A program made the position numbers and the translations under genes. A DNA stretch of 64,000 nt from Whitmania pigra (Eukaryota; Annelida; Clitellata; Hirudinida; Haemopidae): contig JAJTWR010000477.1 of NCBI GenBank assembly GCA_021613335.1, positions 118,501-182,500 on the forward strand, read 5' to 3'. The first letter of the stretch is position 1. Every line of letters begins with the position of its first letter. Under the pieces are notes generated by a model. That model searched no databases and had not been told where the DNA came from. It saw nothing but the letters and a program-made list of their open reading frames with translations. This document shows positions 12,004 through 23,105 of this stretch, one piece after another.

Positions 12004-12019
12004 TGATTCAAAAATTTCC
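12004..12019. promoter_or_regulatory. Relaxed AP-1/kB-like composite upstream of paralog 3
   Basis: TGATTCAAAAATTTCC lies about 210 bases upstream of the paralog 3 ATG. It is close in form to the stronger composites at 19,578, 35,590, 38,854 and 50,247. This is the nearest copy to a start codon in the array. Function is inferred only. Confidence 0.3.
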
Positions 12020-13051
12020 ACGATCATCTATCTACGTATCTGTTTTTCGGGTATTATGATAATTTTTTAAACGCATGATAAGACAAAACCAGAGAATGGT
12101 TTTCAGCGCGAAATTATAAAAATCATACTACATTAATCTATAAATAGCCAGCTTGAGGTTACTATATCAATTATGTAATGTATTCTTGCAGCTAAAAGAC
12201 CACATGAGTTCACGAGCTGCAAGTGAGAAAAGCACAAGAGCAATGAATAGCCCTTTCAGAAATTTCCAAAGACAGGCGCTAGATTCGGAAACCCATGTTT
12301 CTGTCGTAAAACTGTGATTTGTTGATAATCTAATTAATTGATTATTTATAATTACATTGTATTAATTTAAAGGCTTTATTTTGAAAAATTTTGATTTCCC
12401 AGAATTCTATTTTAGTATATCTTGTATCTTTTAGTACATCTTGTCTTGTATCTTGTTATATCTTGTAGGATAAAAATTAAATTAGTTTAGAGGCATTACT
12501 AACAATATATTTAGGTAGTTGTTTATCGACATATATAAAACAAGGATCTTGTGTATGACTGTTTATTTCTTACACAAATCTTTAATCCTGAACCGATTTG
12601 ATTGAAACTTGAAGCACTTGAGTACGATGACAAGGGGGTCGGTTTAGTCTACTTTGCAAAAACATAAATAAAAATCGATAAATAATTTTGCGTTTTATTG
12701 CCAAAAACCTCTTCAGGCCTTATTCTTACAGAAGCATATGCGCCGTTTTCAAAGCTAGTCAGCTTTAGGCGCATGCTGATTAATATTCATGTACGTCAGC
12801 TTTTAGTTTAATTTTATGTTACATGTTCAAGTTTGCCCAACAATTTATTTATTCTTGCTCCAGGGAGCCAAACTAAGAATGTTGTTTATAACCAAGTATT
12901 GTGTTAATTCATATTAATAAAAAATGTTGTACTATAGATGTTTATTCATTTGCAAATCTATTACCGGGTAAACAGCAAGTGTTTTTTATAAATAAAATTG
13001 TTTGACAGTTTATTGCTCCAACAAAATACGTGGTAAATTATTATTAGCATA

Positions 13052-13067
13052 ATTGCCATTATTATTA

Positions 13068-13110
<43 letters not shown>
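13052..13110. repeat. ATT microsatellite
   Basis: A nearly pure run of ATT triplets. Open frames across it are simple-repeat artefacts. Confidence 0.9.
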
Positions 13111-13112
<2 letters not shown>

Positions 13113-13246
13113 ATAGCATTACTATCTTCATTATTATCATTATTGTCATTATTATTAGCACTGTAGCTGACGCAACATTGAGCTGAAAAAGTTGCATTAT
13201 GATTCCACAAAAATTAAAAATTAGCCGCTATTCGCGGTTTATGGTG

Positions 13247-13398
13247 ATCATCATCATCATCATCATCATCATCGTCATTGTCATCGTCATCGTCATCATC
13301 GTCATCATCATCGTCATTGTCATCGTCATCGTCATCATCGTCATCATCATCATCACCATCATCATCACCATCACCATCATCATCATCACCATTATCAA
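13247..13398. repeat. ATC/GTC compound microsatellite
   Basis: About 150 bases of ATC and GTC triplets in mixed blocks. Both strands are stop-free for this reason only. Confidence 0.9.
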
Positions 13399-13432
13399 TA
13401 TAAAATATGACGATGATGACGAAAAGTACGAG

Positions 13433-13690
13433 TAATACCTCAAAAATTTACTTTAGTAAAAGTTGAAGTATTTCTTAAAAGTAAAAAGTAACAGCATTTA
13501 AAAATTACTTCAAAAGTAAAATGTAAAAGTATTGATGCATCTATTATTGTGATCATACATACATCCATCGTGTTTAAATTTTACTCTCTTTTTGTATCGA
13601 TTGCTAAAACTAGCAACTGTTAGAACTAACAGTCATTAAGTATTAAAGAAATAACATGCGCACTAATGAAAGTGTTTTTATTCTTTATTT
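13433..13690 (-). mobile_element. hAT element end fragment
   Basis: Read on the minus strand, this segment matches the right part of the hAT element at 23,106-24,418. Shared parts include 'gatcacaataat', 'taatgactgttag' and a run of 'acttttact' blocks ending in 'tttttgaggtattac'. It lacks transposase sequence and a matching left end, so it is a truncated copy. Confidence 0.6.
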
Positions 13691-14742
13691 TTCTTCATTC
13701 AACATATAATCAGAAATTAGAGTCACAAATGATTGTTAATTTTCTGCTTAACCAAGTCCTCGAAGTTTATCACTCATTTTAGTCCAGCGGCTGTTCACAT
13801 TCAGACCGGAACAACTGAATAAACAATCGACTGTGGTGCAGTAGATCTGGTCAATCCAATGGAGTTACATCGACGTACGACGTGCAGACCAATAGTCAGT
13901 TGTAGTAGCAACAAACGTTCGAACAATCAGTAAAGCAACTTTTACACAACAGTATTGTCTACTTTTCATTTGACTTATTTGCTCTAATATCTATGTTTTG
14001 CTTCAATGCTTATCCTGTAAAAGAGTTTTATGATCTTTTTTCAAGTACTGATATATGATCAATGGACTCAGGCAATTTTGCTCCAAGGGTCATCAGTTTC
14101 CAGTTAAGTTTCTTCAGGTTTACTATTACCGGTCTCAGGTCCCCATAGAGCACACTGTCGCTGATCGCCATCTGAATTTGCTCGTGGTGCAAACATTCGA
14201 CTTACAAGAGGCTAAAATGACAATTTAGAAGGGACTGAAAAGTGTGTAAAAATGTCGTCTGGTGCGAATGATAGTTTGGACGCCGAGCTGCCGGTATCTT
14301 CACAAACAGCTCAAACAAAATCATAATTATATTTTGAGAAACTTATCTTCATGTTGTATCTCCAATTCCAACTCCAACTCTGGTCACTAAAACGTAATTA
14401 ATACTTATTTTATTTTGAGTAATAATAGAAAATGCCAACTTATTTTATTTTTTACTAATTTCACAAAGATCAGATGAACTTGAAATCTAACAACAAGGCG
14501 ATGTTTTAAAATAAAGTGGTTGCCGTGTTCATCCTGATATCCAGTTAACACGCTTACCAACTCCTCTGTGACCTTTCTCACTTGCAACTTTAATAAATTT
14601 ACCAATCTCATCCAGCGACGGTAAATAGCAAGCAATTTTTTGTTATTACTAATTTTTTGACTTTCATGCCGGAATTGAAAGAAAGACAAAAAGGAATTTC
14701 AAATCACTTGAATGCAAATACTACATTTACTGATTATTACAT

Positions 14743-15950
14743 GCAGTCCGGACAGAAACCTTTGGGACCCCATATTTTTGTGATAAGTCGTTAAATATAA
14801 GTTCAATATTACTCAATTTTATACATCAAATTTATTGTAGACAAAACATCCTGCAAAATTTCAAAGAAATTTAACAAGTTTATCTTGCAAAATAAAATTT
14901 TAGGGCCGTTATGCAAATATTGATATGTAAACCCAAAAATGAGTTACAAATTAATGTTAAGTTTATAAAAGTACTATTTTATAAATGGCTGGAGAAAGAT
15001 GTTGTCTGGCAAAGAGAAGGGGCAGATTGAGGCAAGTAAATTATTTAATTAGAGATATTGCCAAAGAGCTCAATTGATCCAAGACAGTCATTTGGAACTA
15101 CGTATAGGCCCCTGAGGAATATGGTGCAAAAATGATCGTGGAAGACCCAAGAAACTGACGATTCGTTAGCAGAGACTCATGGTAAGAAAAGCTTCTTCAG
15201 GTAAATTTTCAGCAAATCAAATTAGAAATGATTTAAAAATTTGTAAAAGTACTGTGTTAAGTTATTTGGGATTTATTGAGATTGGTTTTTTATCATATGA
15301 AAAAAGATTAAAAATTCCAGCTCTTAAATCCCATCACAAGTTGGCAAGAGAGGAATGGGCCAAAACCATGCTCTCCATGGTTGGGGCAATGTTTTTTTCA
15401 GATGAGAAGAAATTTAACCTGGATGGACCTGTTGGTCATCAGTTCAACTGGCATGACCTCAGATTAGAAAAGAAACATTTTTTAGTCTAAATCATGGAGC
15501 AGGATTGGTGATGATTTGGGGAGGAATTTTCAGTGAAGGATTGACTGAATTAGCCTTTCTGGATGGGAGACAGTCTTTGGTGGATTACATCAAAATTTTA
15601 GAAGATCATTTGTTGCCTTTTGGGAAAGAACATTATGGAGGAAATTTTATTTTCCAGCAAGATAATGTCCCGATCCACACTTCCAAGTTGACTAAGACAC
15701 TTTTCCAGATCCGAAATTTAAAAGTTATGAGTTGGCCGGCTTGTTCTCCGGGCTTAAATCCTATAAAAAATGTTTGGGGAATGTTGTCAAGACTAGTTTA
15801 CAACAATGGAAGGAAGCAGTTTCACTCAAAATCTGATCCGGAAAACGCCATTAGGAGCGCCTGGAAAGAACTGGACAGAAACGTCCTCATGGTTATTGTC
15901 CTGACTGTGTATCATACTAACATTCGTTTTAATATTTAATAATTTTTTGT
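14743..15950 (+). mobile_element. Degenerate Tc1-like element
   Basis: The left end may be CAGTCCGGACAG at 14,743, next to a TA-containing flank as expected for Tc1 insertion. The transposase reading runs from about 14,999 to 15,939 with stops and a frame change. No inverted copy of the left end was found near 15,950, so the right end is missing or too diverged. The element lies directly beside the 3' end of paralog 4. Confidence 0.7.
14999..15939 (+). pseudogene. Tc1-family transposase, inactivated
   Basis: The N-terminal reading (MLSGKEKGQIEASKL) is broken by stops. From 15,179 the reading is open as a helix-turn-helix part (VRKASSGKFSANQIR) and continues to FSDEKKFNLDGP, which holds the first catalytic Asp. 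The frame then changes near 15,490. The next part has WGGIF and FQQDNVPIHTS with the second Asp, followed by WPACSPGLNPIKNVWG. In the Tc1 family (DD34E) the last motif is normally P-I-E-N; here the catalytic Glu is Lys. Frame breaks plus a lost catalytic residue make this a dead transposase. Confidence 0.85.
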
Positions 15951-16011
15951 CACTTAAAAGTGAAGCGGCAAATGTTTAAAAAATGTCTTTAGAATTACCA
16001 ACAACATTTAT

Positions 16012-17648
16012 TTAATTCCCGCATATAGCTCTCAATTTCTGATCTATTTTAGTTATTCTGTCACTTTTGAAGTTCAAGGATTTTTTCGTTAACTCATATT
16101 CTTCTGCATTTTGTAACTTCACAGAATCTGATAATTTTTTAAAAATAATTTCGTTACGTAAAATATGGAAATAAATAAATGTCATAACTCTAACTTTTTT
16201 AAAAAATCCAAAATATCCCGTTTGAGAATTTTCAATGATTATCCTTTTCAATCGAATGCATTCCTTCTCTAGCTCTTCTATATCATCCTGCAAACCTTTC
16301 TTCTCATTTATCAAAGAATCGTAACGTTTTATATCTAATTCTCCTTTAGCCTTAAGTTCCCGTGTTTCCTTCTTTACCTTTGCCTTTGAAACATTTAATT
16401 CTATTTTTCTTTGCTCAAATTTTTCTTTTTCCATATCTTCCTTCAACTTTGCCTCCCTTGAATACTTTTCTCTTTGGAAATTAATTTTCTCTCTTTCCAT
16501 CTCTTCCTTAAACTTTGCTGCCCTTAACGTCTTTTCTCTTTGTAACTTTATATCCTCTCTTTTCATCTTGTCCATTGTTCTTGCTTCCATTAATTCTTTT
16601 TCTCTTTGCACTTTCATATTATCTTTTTCCATTTCCTCGTTTGCTTTTGCTTTCATTAATTCCGTCTCTTCTTCCCTCAATAACCGTTCTCTTTCTGATT
16701 TAAATTTAATCATTTTCAGTTTCTCCTGCGCTTTAAGTTGCAGGAATTTTAGATCCTCCTCTTTTTTTAAAGCGTAAAACTTGATTTCGTCCTCCATTTT
16801 AAGTCTAGCAATTTTTTTTTCGTACTCCGTCGTTCTAATTTCTTTTATATAGTCATATCTCTCCCTATTTCCTAAACAAAAGTTATTAATTTTATGTAAG
16901 ACTGTATTAAGTAGTGCATTAATTTGATTTTTAGCAATTCAATGCCTCTTAAGGATGTATTTTCTCGTAATTCATTTGTGTCTGCAATCTTCAGGTCTGA
17001 TCCAAGATATATTTCTTCCTTTATTAAAATGTTTTCAATTTCTACCAGTCTATCATCAGGAGTGTCCATAAATACTTGTTTCAAAACACATTTTAGATTT
17101 TTTAGATTTTCTGCAATTTGCAACGATGTTAACGTGTTATCACCCGATGGGCACATTAAATACAAACTTAAATTTTCTACTTCCCTGTCATTCACAATTT
17201 TGCTACAGTTTTTGGATATAGATAAAAACGATGGAATTAGGCAATTGTTTGTGAACAATTAAGTAAATTGAATTATTTGAGTCCCAGCATTCATCAGCAT
17301 AGGTGTATGTAATGTGTAATATGTTAAAACAAAATTTACCTTTTTTAAAGTATTCTTCTAGCTTTAACATTTCTGCATTTGATAAGATCTGATTTAGATG
17401 GGAGCCATTTAAATCAATAACAAATGTATCTGTTCCTGTATATACCCCCTCCTTGTTTAAAATCTGTTCAATTTCTTCTAATTTATTTGAAGATGTGCCA
17501 AAAAATATTTTGTTCAAGATATGTCTCAAGCTTTCTAAAAATAGAAGTAAAATTTTACTTTAATATTCCTAAAAATCAAGCTTCGTATACTAACTAGATT
17601 TTTCCAAATCCATCGTTTCTTTAATTTGATGATTTTACTCTTTGTAAT
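16012..17648 (-). pseudogene. Array family paralog 4 (L-B-L-B-C-T), lesioned
   Basis: Minus-strand parts are L 17648-17595, B 17534-17340 (GTSSNKLEEIEQIL), an L-like stretch 17221-17168, B from 17110 (DTPDDRLVEIENIL), C 16871 to about 16194, and T 16127-16012. The first L has a stop (GAG TAA) where paralog 3 has GAG CAA, although an ATG follows in frame (M-D-L-E-K-S). The second L lacks an acceptor AG. The second B has lost its last residues and its donor. The coiled-coil exon has lost one base at its donor. Even so, 16871-16012 reads as one open frame straight through the former C-T intron into the terminal coil. No A exon was found upstream. It is the closest relative of paralog 3 in the window; the coiled-coil parts align nearly without gaps. 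Confidence 0.65.
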
Positions 17649-18204
17649 CTAATTAATAATAAAACTTAAATACAACAAATTATATCTTTAGCAAAGCATA
17701 TGCATATATTATAAAACATATTGATTCCAAGAATCAAGAATTATCAAGAATTACAACAATTGCAATGAAAATTTTGGAATCTTACTAGTCGTAGGACATA
17801 AATCAGTGATATAAATACAAATTCTTAGAGCTAATATTTGTGTTATTGCAAGAATTAGTCCATCCACCAGTATAAAACAGTGCTTCTAGTATACTTTTTC
17901 TTTATTTACCTCTATCCAACATAACTCGTAACATCTCATACAATATTTAACTATTTACCATTAAAACATCATCACATAAAACTAAGCTGATCTCTGGAAT
18001 TTCCAGAATCAGATACCTAGACGTATTTAAATCCGACGGCTTATTCTGGTTAAACAGCTAAAGCATAGCTGAAAGACTACTATTGCTACTATTGCAGCTT
18101 AAACTTCTACAGCTCTTAGTAAAAGCTAGAAGTAAAATTAAATGCTTGTGTTAATTCAAATTAACTGCTGATTTATAAAGTTTCCTAACGTAAGGAGGAA
18201 ACTC

Positions 18205-18206
18205 CA

Positions 18207-18241
<35 letters not shown>

Positions 18242-18285
18242 TATTATAATAATTTAATAATAAATTAATAATTATTATTATTACT

Positions 18286-18363
<78 letters not shown>

Positions 18364-18378
18364 TTATTACTATTATTA

Positions 18379-18414
<36 letters not shown>

Positions 18415-18420
18415 TTATTC
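18205..18420. repeat. ATT/AAT microsatellite
   Basis: About 215 bases of AAT turning into ATT triplets, so the two halves are inverted copies of each other and could form a hairpin. No gene is involved. Confidence 0.85.
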
Positions 18421-18572
18421 GCTCAAGTATTTATTAACACCTGAAAAAATTTTCTTCAGAACTTGCTTAGAACTATCTAGATTAAATATGACATCAAAAA
18501 AGTAATTCACAGAGCAATCAAATTGGAAGATCATAAAGCATTAATTTGATAAAAACACATAATTAACAAAAG

Positions 18573-18850
18573 TTCCAGTTTCCAATTTCATTAAAATTTA
18601 ATCAACTTGACTCCGTCATTTCCTTTACCATCAGAATTTTTAGGAATAGGCATATATTGAATGTTTATATTAAATACGTAGCTAGAAATAGTTTCTAGTG
18701 CTTAAGAAAGCAGCTTGTGGTAATGTTGTAAATAAATCTGGTGAACAGGCTGACCAACTCATAAGTTATGAGTCATAACTTTCAAATTTCTGCTCTGATG
18801 GTGAAACATTTTATTTCAATATCAAGAGAATTTGAATTAAATTAAAAAGA
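18573..18850. repeat. Local non-coding duplication, copy 1
   Basis: Matches 19,776-20,055 in the same orientation, with small indels. Shared blocks include 'tttaatcaac', 'aggcatatat', 'agtttctagtgctt' and 'tctgctctgatggtgaaac'. No coding potential is conserved. Confidence 0.75.
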
Positions 18851-18851
18851 T

Positions 18852-18912
18852 CAGTGTTTCAAGATCAGTGAAACAGTTTGATATTTTTTAAATGCATAAT
18901 TAGTCGACTAAC
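18852..18912 (-). other. Fragment of an A-B intron from the array family
   Basis: These bases match 22,625-22,690, the junction of B exon, intron and A exon in paralog 5. They share 'agatcag', 'aaacagttt' and 'tgcataattagtc', then 'gactaaccg', the A-exon donor region. It is a stray piece of a family member with no exon body left. Confidence 0.55.
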
Positions 18913-19179
18913 CGTCTAAATAAAATGAGGTCGGTTTAAACTACTACTAATACTACTACTACTACTACTAATAATAATAATAATAATAATAAGCATAGTA
19001 AAGGTGAATTTAAAAACAAGCTAATTAATTCCACACAGCTCGAACACGCTGGAAACATTTACAAAAAAATAAAACCCTTAGGCAACAACAGTATCATTGT
19101 AAATTAATGATTAGATTCTAGTCTTAAAATAGCTGTAAAAATAAGTGATCTTCACCCTTGAAAAGAGAGGCTTTAACAA

Positions 19180-19640
19180 ATAACTGACGCAAAGAACAAT
19201 CTGATTGCTTTTGGGAAATTTTTGAATCAGCAACGAGTGATGCTATGTTTAGACTACAACCGCGAGTGAAAACGGAAAAACCCAGCATCATACTTTCAGC
19301 CATAGAGGTGATCTTATTTTGGCAATAATTATGATTAAGCATCGGTCAGATTTGGTTACGTTACTTTAAATGCTAAATAAATGCAAAATATTTGTATATT
19401 TGGCATTTATAACAATTCTGTTTATTCAAATTTATATATTGTAGTTTTAACTAAAGAGTTATGATGCACTTACCAAACAAATTTTAGAAGTTTGGAAATT
19501 GTTTTGTTTTATTGATAATCGGTAGATTTAAAGGCAGAATAATAAATTGAGGTTGCCGTGTTTACATATTGCTACGCTGAGTCAGGGAATTTCCAAAATC
19601 GTTTCTTCGTTTTCTGCAAAACTACTAATGTTACCATTAA
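19180..19640. repeat. Duplicated upstream-type segment, copy 1
   Basis: A segment of about 460 bases matching 38,449-38,920. Shared parts include 'aatcagcaacgagtgatgct', 'gttatgatgcacttacc' and 'gcagaataataaattgagg'. Both copies carry the TGAGTCA-GGGAATTTCC composite. It probably derives from the upstream flank of a family member. Confidence 0.8.
19578..19594. promoter_or_regulatory. AP-1 site abutting a kB-like site
   Basis: TGAGTCA is followed directly by GGGAATTTCC. The first is the palindromic AP-1 (bZIP) consensus and the second fits the NF-kB/Rel consensus GGGRNNYYCC. The pair lies inside a segment repeated near paralog 8. Here it is about 1.9 kb upstream of paralog 4. The match is seen; activity is inferred. 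Confidence 0.4.
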
Positions 19641-19775
19641 ACATTACAATTTTTTTTAATGTTTTTTTCTTCTGATTTAAATAATAATAATAATAATATA
19701 ACGATGGAAAAGAAACATTATTGAGTTATTTTATGTGGTTACTTATGTGGCTTTAACGCTTGTTATTATTATGTT

Positions 19776-20055
19776 TTGCAATTTGCAATTTCATTAAAAT
19801 TTAATCAACATGACTCCGTCATTTTCTTTTCCATCATAATTTTTAAGAATAGGCATATATCTGTACATATTGAATGTTTATATTAAAGGCGTAGCTATGC
19901 TGGAAATAGTTTCTAGTGCTTTTGCAAACACTTGTGGTAATGTTGAAAGTAAGTCTGGTGAAAGGCCAGACCAACTCATAACTTTCAAATTTCTGCTCTG
20001 ATGGTGAAACATTTTATTTCAATATCAAGAGTATTTGAATTAAATAAAAAAGATT
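19776..20055. repeat. Local non-coding duplication, copy 2
   Basis: Second copy of 18,573-18,850; see that entry for shared blocks. Confidence 0.75.
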
Positions 20056-20245
20056 ATAAAAATTATGCTGACTTATTGCAAACGCTCTCTTGCTATTATA
20101 AAACATTATCACCGCAAGCTTTACTTTATTGAAACAACATGCATAATCGTGAGGCGATTGATTTCATGGATAGAACGAAAAATGTAAGATTATTCTCATG
20201 AGAAGAAAAATATTCCGAAACAGATTATAATTATAGAAGTAACTT

Positions 20246-21390
20246 TTAGTTAAATAAACTCCTTGCCCTTATCAAATCCCTATTTATGTCGGCTAATGTG
20301 TAATTTTTGCTTCCGATAGAACCAGATTTACTTTGCTCAAGTTCTTTTATCAATTCTGTAAAATCTGTAAAAATTTTTTTATAAAATAAGTTCAGATTAT
20401 AAAAATGTAGGGGTAAATAAAAATCTAAATCTAACTGATTCCCGTTTTGTATTTTTCTGCGATCAATTGAAAGCTCATGTTTTCCAGGTCTTTTATATCA
20501 TCCAGCAAACCTTGCTTTTGATTTAATAAAGACTCATAAATTTTATCATGTATTTCTTTCTGCATGTTAATTACTTCTCTTTCCATTTCTTCCCTCGCCT
20601 GTGCTTCCATTAACTCTATTTCTCTTTGCATCTTCATATTCTCTCTTTCTGTTTCTTCCTTAGCTTTTGCTTCTCTTAACTCCATTTTTTTTTGCCATTC
20701 AAATTTGATTTTTTCCATTTTTTCCTTTTTAATTTCCTTCCTCAACTCATTTGCTCTTGCCGTCTTCATATTCTCTTTCTCCATTTCGATCTTTGCCTTT
20801 GTTACCATTAACTCTTTTTGGTATTCCCGGTCTTCTTTACATTCAATCATTTTCTGTTTCTCTTGTGCGAATTTTAGTTCTTCGGTTTTTTTGAGTGCAT
20901 AATACTTGATTTCATCTTCTTTTTTAAGTCTAGCATATTTTATTTCGTCTTCCGCTTTTTTTGCTGCTTTTATTTCATCATATCTCTCCCTGTTGTCTAA
21001 ATAAAAATAATCTATTTAGAAGTGAGTACATCGAGGAATTAATTTTTAATATATTCTGAATGATAAAAAAAATATGATTACTACTTGTTTTAATATATTC
21101 TTCAATTTTTAGTATTTCAATATCTTCTAAGGAAGTCTTCTTTTGCAATGCGTTAGTATCTACAATCTTCATATCTAGTCCAGAATATATTAGTTCTTTC
21201 TTTAAAATGTCTTCAATTTCTGCCAGTCTTTCATCAGGAGTGTTAATAAATATTTGTTTCAAAACCCATGTCAGATTTTCTGCATTTTAAAAGTATATCA
21301 ACTTTTGATTATCCTATGAGTTCATTAAATACTTACTTGATTTTTCTAATTCCATTGTCTGTAGGTTTTTATGAAATTGCTCTTTGTGAT
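20246..21390 (-). CDS. Array family paralog 5, long-form exons (L-B-C-T)
   Basis: Exons on the minus strand are L 21390-21337 (D-H-K-E-Q-F-H-K), B 21279-21085 (NTPDERLAEIEDIL), C 20996-20436 and T 20364-20246 (stop TAA). Lengths 54, 195, 561 and 119 stay in phase 1 with no stop, and donors are GTAAGT, GTAGTA and GTTAGA. The coiled coil opens N-N-R-E-R-Y-D-E-I-K and is dominated by K and E with Q-R-E repeats. The terminal exon ends R-S-L-F-N. The upstream A and first B exons of this locus are broken. A start could come from the in-frame ATG inside the L exon (M-E-L-E-K-S), which would still give a B-C-T protein. Whether it is expressed is unknown. Confidence 0.6.
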
Positions 21391-21529
21391 CTAATGGGAA
21401 ATATAAAGTTAAAACAACATATTGTTTCAATTTGCAAAGCAGTAAATTCGGATACTTTGGATATGAAATAGAAGAAAATAAATTAATGAAATAAATTAAA
21501 ATATTGTCAATAAATCTAGATAAATGGCC

Positions 21530-21615
21530 AATCCTTTGGGTAGGAGCGAAATTTAAGGATTAACAAAAAGCGCCTCTAATGCCATATGCATTAGGCTCTA
21601 TATAAATGAACTACC
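21530..21615 (-). repeat. SINE tail remnant (family 2)
   Basis: 'gtaggagcga', 'aagcgcctctaatgccatatgca' and 'ctatataaatgaa' match the tail of the SINE at 42,907-43,083. The pol III head is missing. It sits between the E-S-H-stop exon and the next L exon, the same relative place as in paralog 9. Confidence 0.6.
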
Positions 21616-21740
21616 ATTAACATAACAATTATTTAAAGTGGTTAAGAAGACCTGAATGTGTGTGTAATAACTGCTCTTTTTAGTCCTAACAACTAAATTT
21701 ACTTAAATTACTTTCACATAGTAAATTTAATTAAATGCTT

Positions 21741-22777
21741 CTAATGACTTTCTTCTAGGAAGGTAACAATTTTTGAGACTTCAACATCCGAAAGAATTTT
21801 TTCATGTTTGATTTTTTCCACATCAATGTATACAAGATCTTTTTCTGCAGTAATATCCAGTCCTTTCAGAATTTCGTGAATTTCCGAAATTATTTCCGTA
21901 TTAGCCCCATTAAAAATTTTGTGTAGTGCTGGAATTAGATCTGTAAATAGCCACAAAAAAAATTTTATAATTATAAAAAATATGTTTTGGCAATTTTAAT
22001 AATTTACCAGATTTATGAAACTCCTTTTCTGTCATGATTTTAATTTAATTTAATAATCTTTGTTCCTAAATGTAATGGAATTAGGATTATTATAAAATCG
22101 TTCTTCTTCTAGTAACATAAATTAATTCTAATAACTAATATGATTATATAATATATTATATGATAATATGTGATGTAATATAAATTTTATATATATATTA
22201 TATGTATTATTATCATATAAAATGTCAAGTAATTCAACATAAAGTAACATAACATAACATAATAAGTTTCTAAATTAATATTTCTTCTTTTTCGTATTAC
22301 AGTTTTCAAGAAAGCATTTAATTTTCATTAATTCGCTTTCTGGAAAAAAATCTATTGTTCTCAATCAATCAATATCTCCATTATCATTATCATTATCATT
22401 ATCATTATCATTATCATTATCGTTATCGTTATCGTTATCATTATCATTATCATTATCGTTATCGTTATCGTTATCGTTATCATTATCATTATCATGTTCT
22501 CAATTTCTTGATGTCGATGACTAAAACATCTCTTTGCACGAAAATTTTGAATTCATTCAAAAATCTTTCAGTTTCTTTAATTTCTATCCGCGGGAGTGCC
22601 AGCAAATATTTTAAGTGTCACCAGTGTTTTAAGATCAGCTAAACAGTTTAATATTTTATAATTGCATAATTAGTCCTTGCGTCAACTAACCGCCTTTTGC
22701 TAAGTGATCTGTCAGCGTTCTAATCTCAATGCGATTAAAAGATTCAAGTTCTTTGATTGCTTCTTCATCCAAGTACA
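21741..22777 (-). pseudogene. Array family paralog 5, broken 5' half (A-B-L-B-stop)
   Basis: Parts on the minus strand: the 3' half of A only, 22777-22691 (Y-L-D-E-E-A-I-K-E-L-E-S-F, with intact GTTAGT donor); a B exon about 22,640-22,300 that is out of frame after GTPADRN and has a microsatellite replacing its middle; a decayed L near 22,070-22,015 with a stop; and an intact last B 21940-21741 ending F-L-E-E-S-H-stop. The layout equals that of paralogs 3 and 9. The missing first half of A, frame loss in B and stop in L show that the short protein cannot be made. The last B exon alone remains open. Confidence 0.75.
22375..22493. repeat. ATTATC/GTTATC hexamer-type run inside a B exon
   Basis: A run of ATTATC and GTTATC units interrupts the B exon of the paralog 5 relic. 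Family sequence flanks it on both sides: 'aatttcttgatgtcgatga' to the right, and 'ttcattaattcgctttctgg' to the left. Confidence 0.85.
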
Positions 22778-23065
22778 TAAAAATTCTATTTGTCTTTGAT
22801 ATTATTTGATTTGCTATCTTATATTTAAGATCCTTGTTTTATATATATATATATATATATATAGATAATACTTAATATTTCAAAGTCCAAATTTAACTTA
22901 CAAAAACAAAACAAACATCTAGAAACTTTTAAAGTAAAAGCTCAAAACTCTTAATAATATTTCTTCTTTGCAAGCTGTTATTCAAAAGCAGTCTAGCTAT
23001 TATTGATCATGCTTATAACGACACGATGCTAATAATACTATTGAAACTACTACTATTACTACTAC

Positions 23066-23096
<31 letters not shown>

Positions 23097-23105
23097 CATA
23101 GTAAA

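Larger units (their letters stand above)
12030..14740. other. Gene-free spacer with microsatellites and an hAT fragment
   Basis: No gene is supported. It holds an ATT run at 13,052-13,110, an ATC/GTC run at 13,247-13,398, and an inverted fragment of the hAT element end at 13,433-13,690. Around 12,560-12,680 the phrase 'accgatttgattgaaactt' resembles a dispersed repeat, but I see no second copy in this window. Confidence 0.4.

Noticed and set aside
22355..22642. A histidine/tyrosine-rich repeat protein on the plus strand
   Set aside because: It is the antisense of a microsatellite inside a broken B exon.
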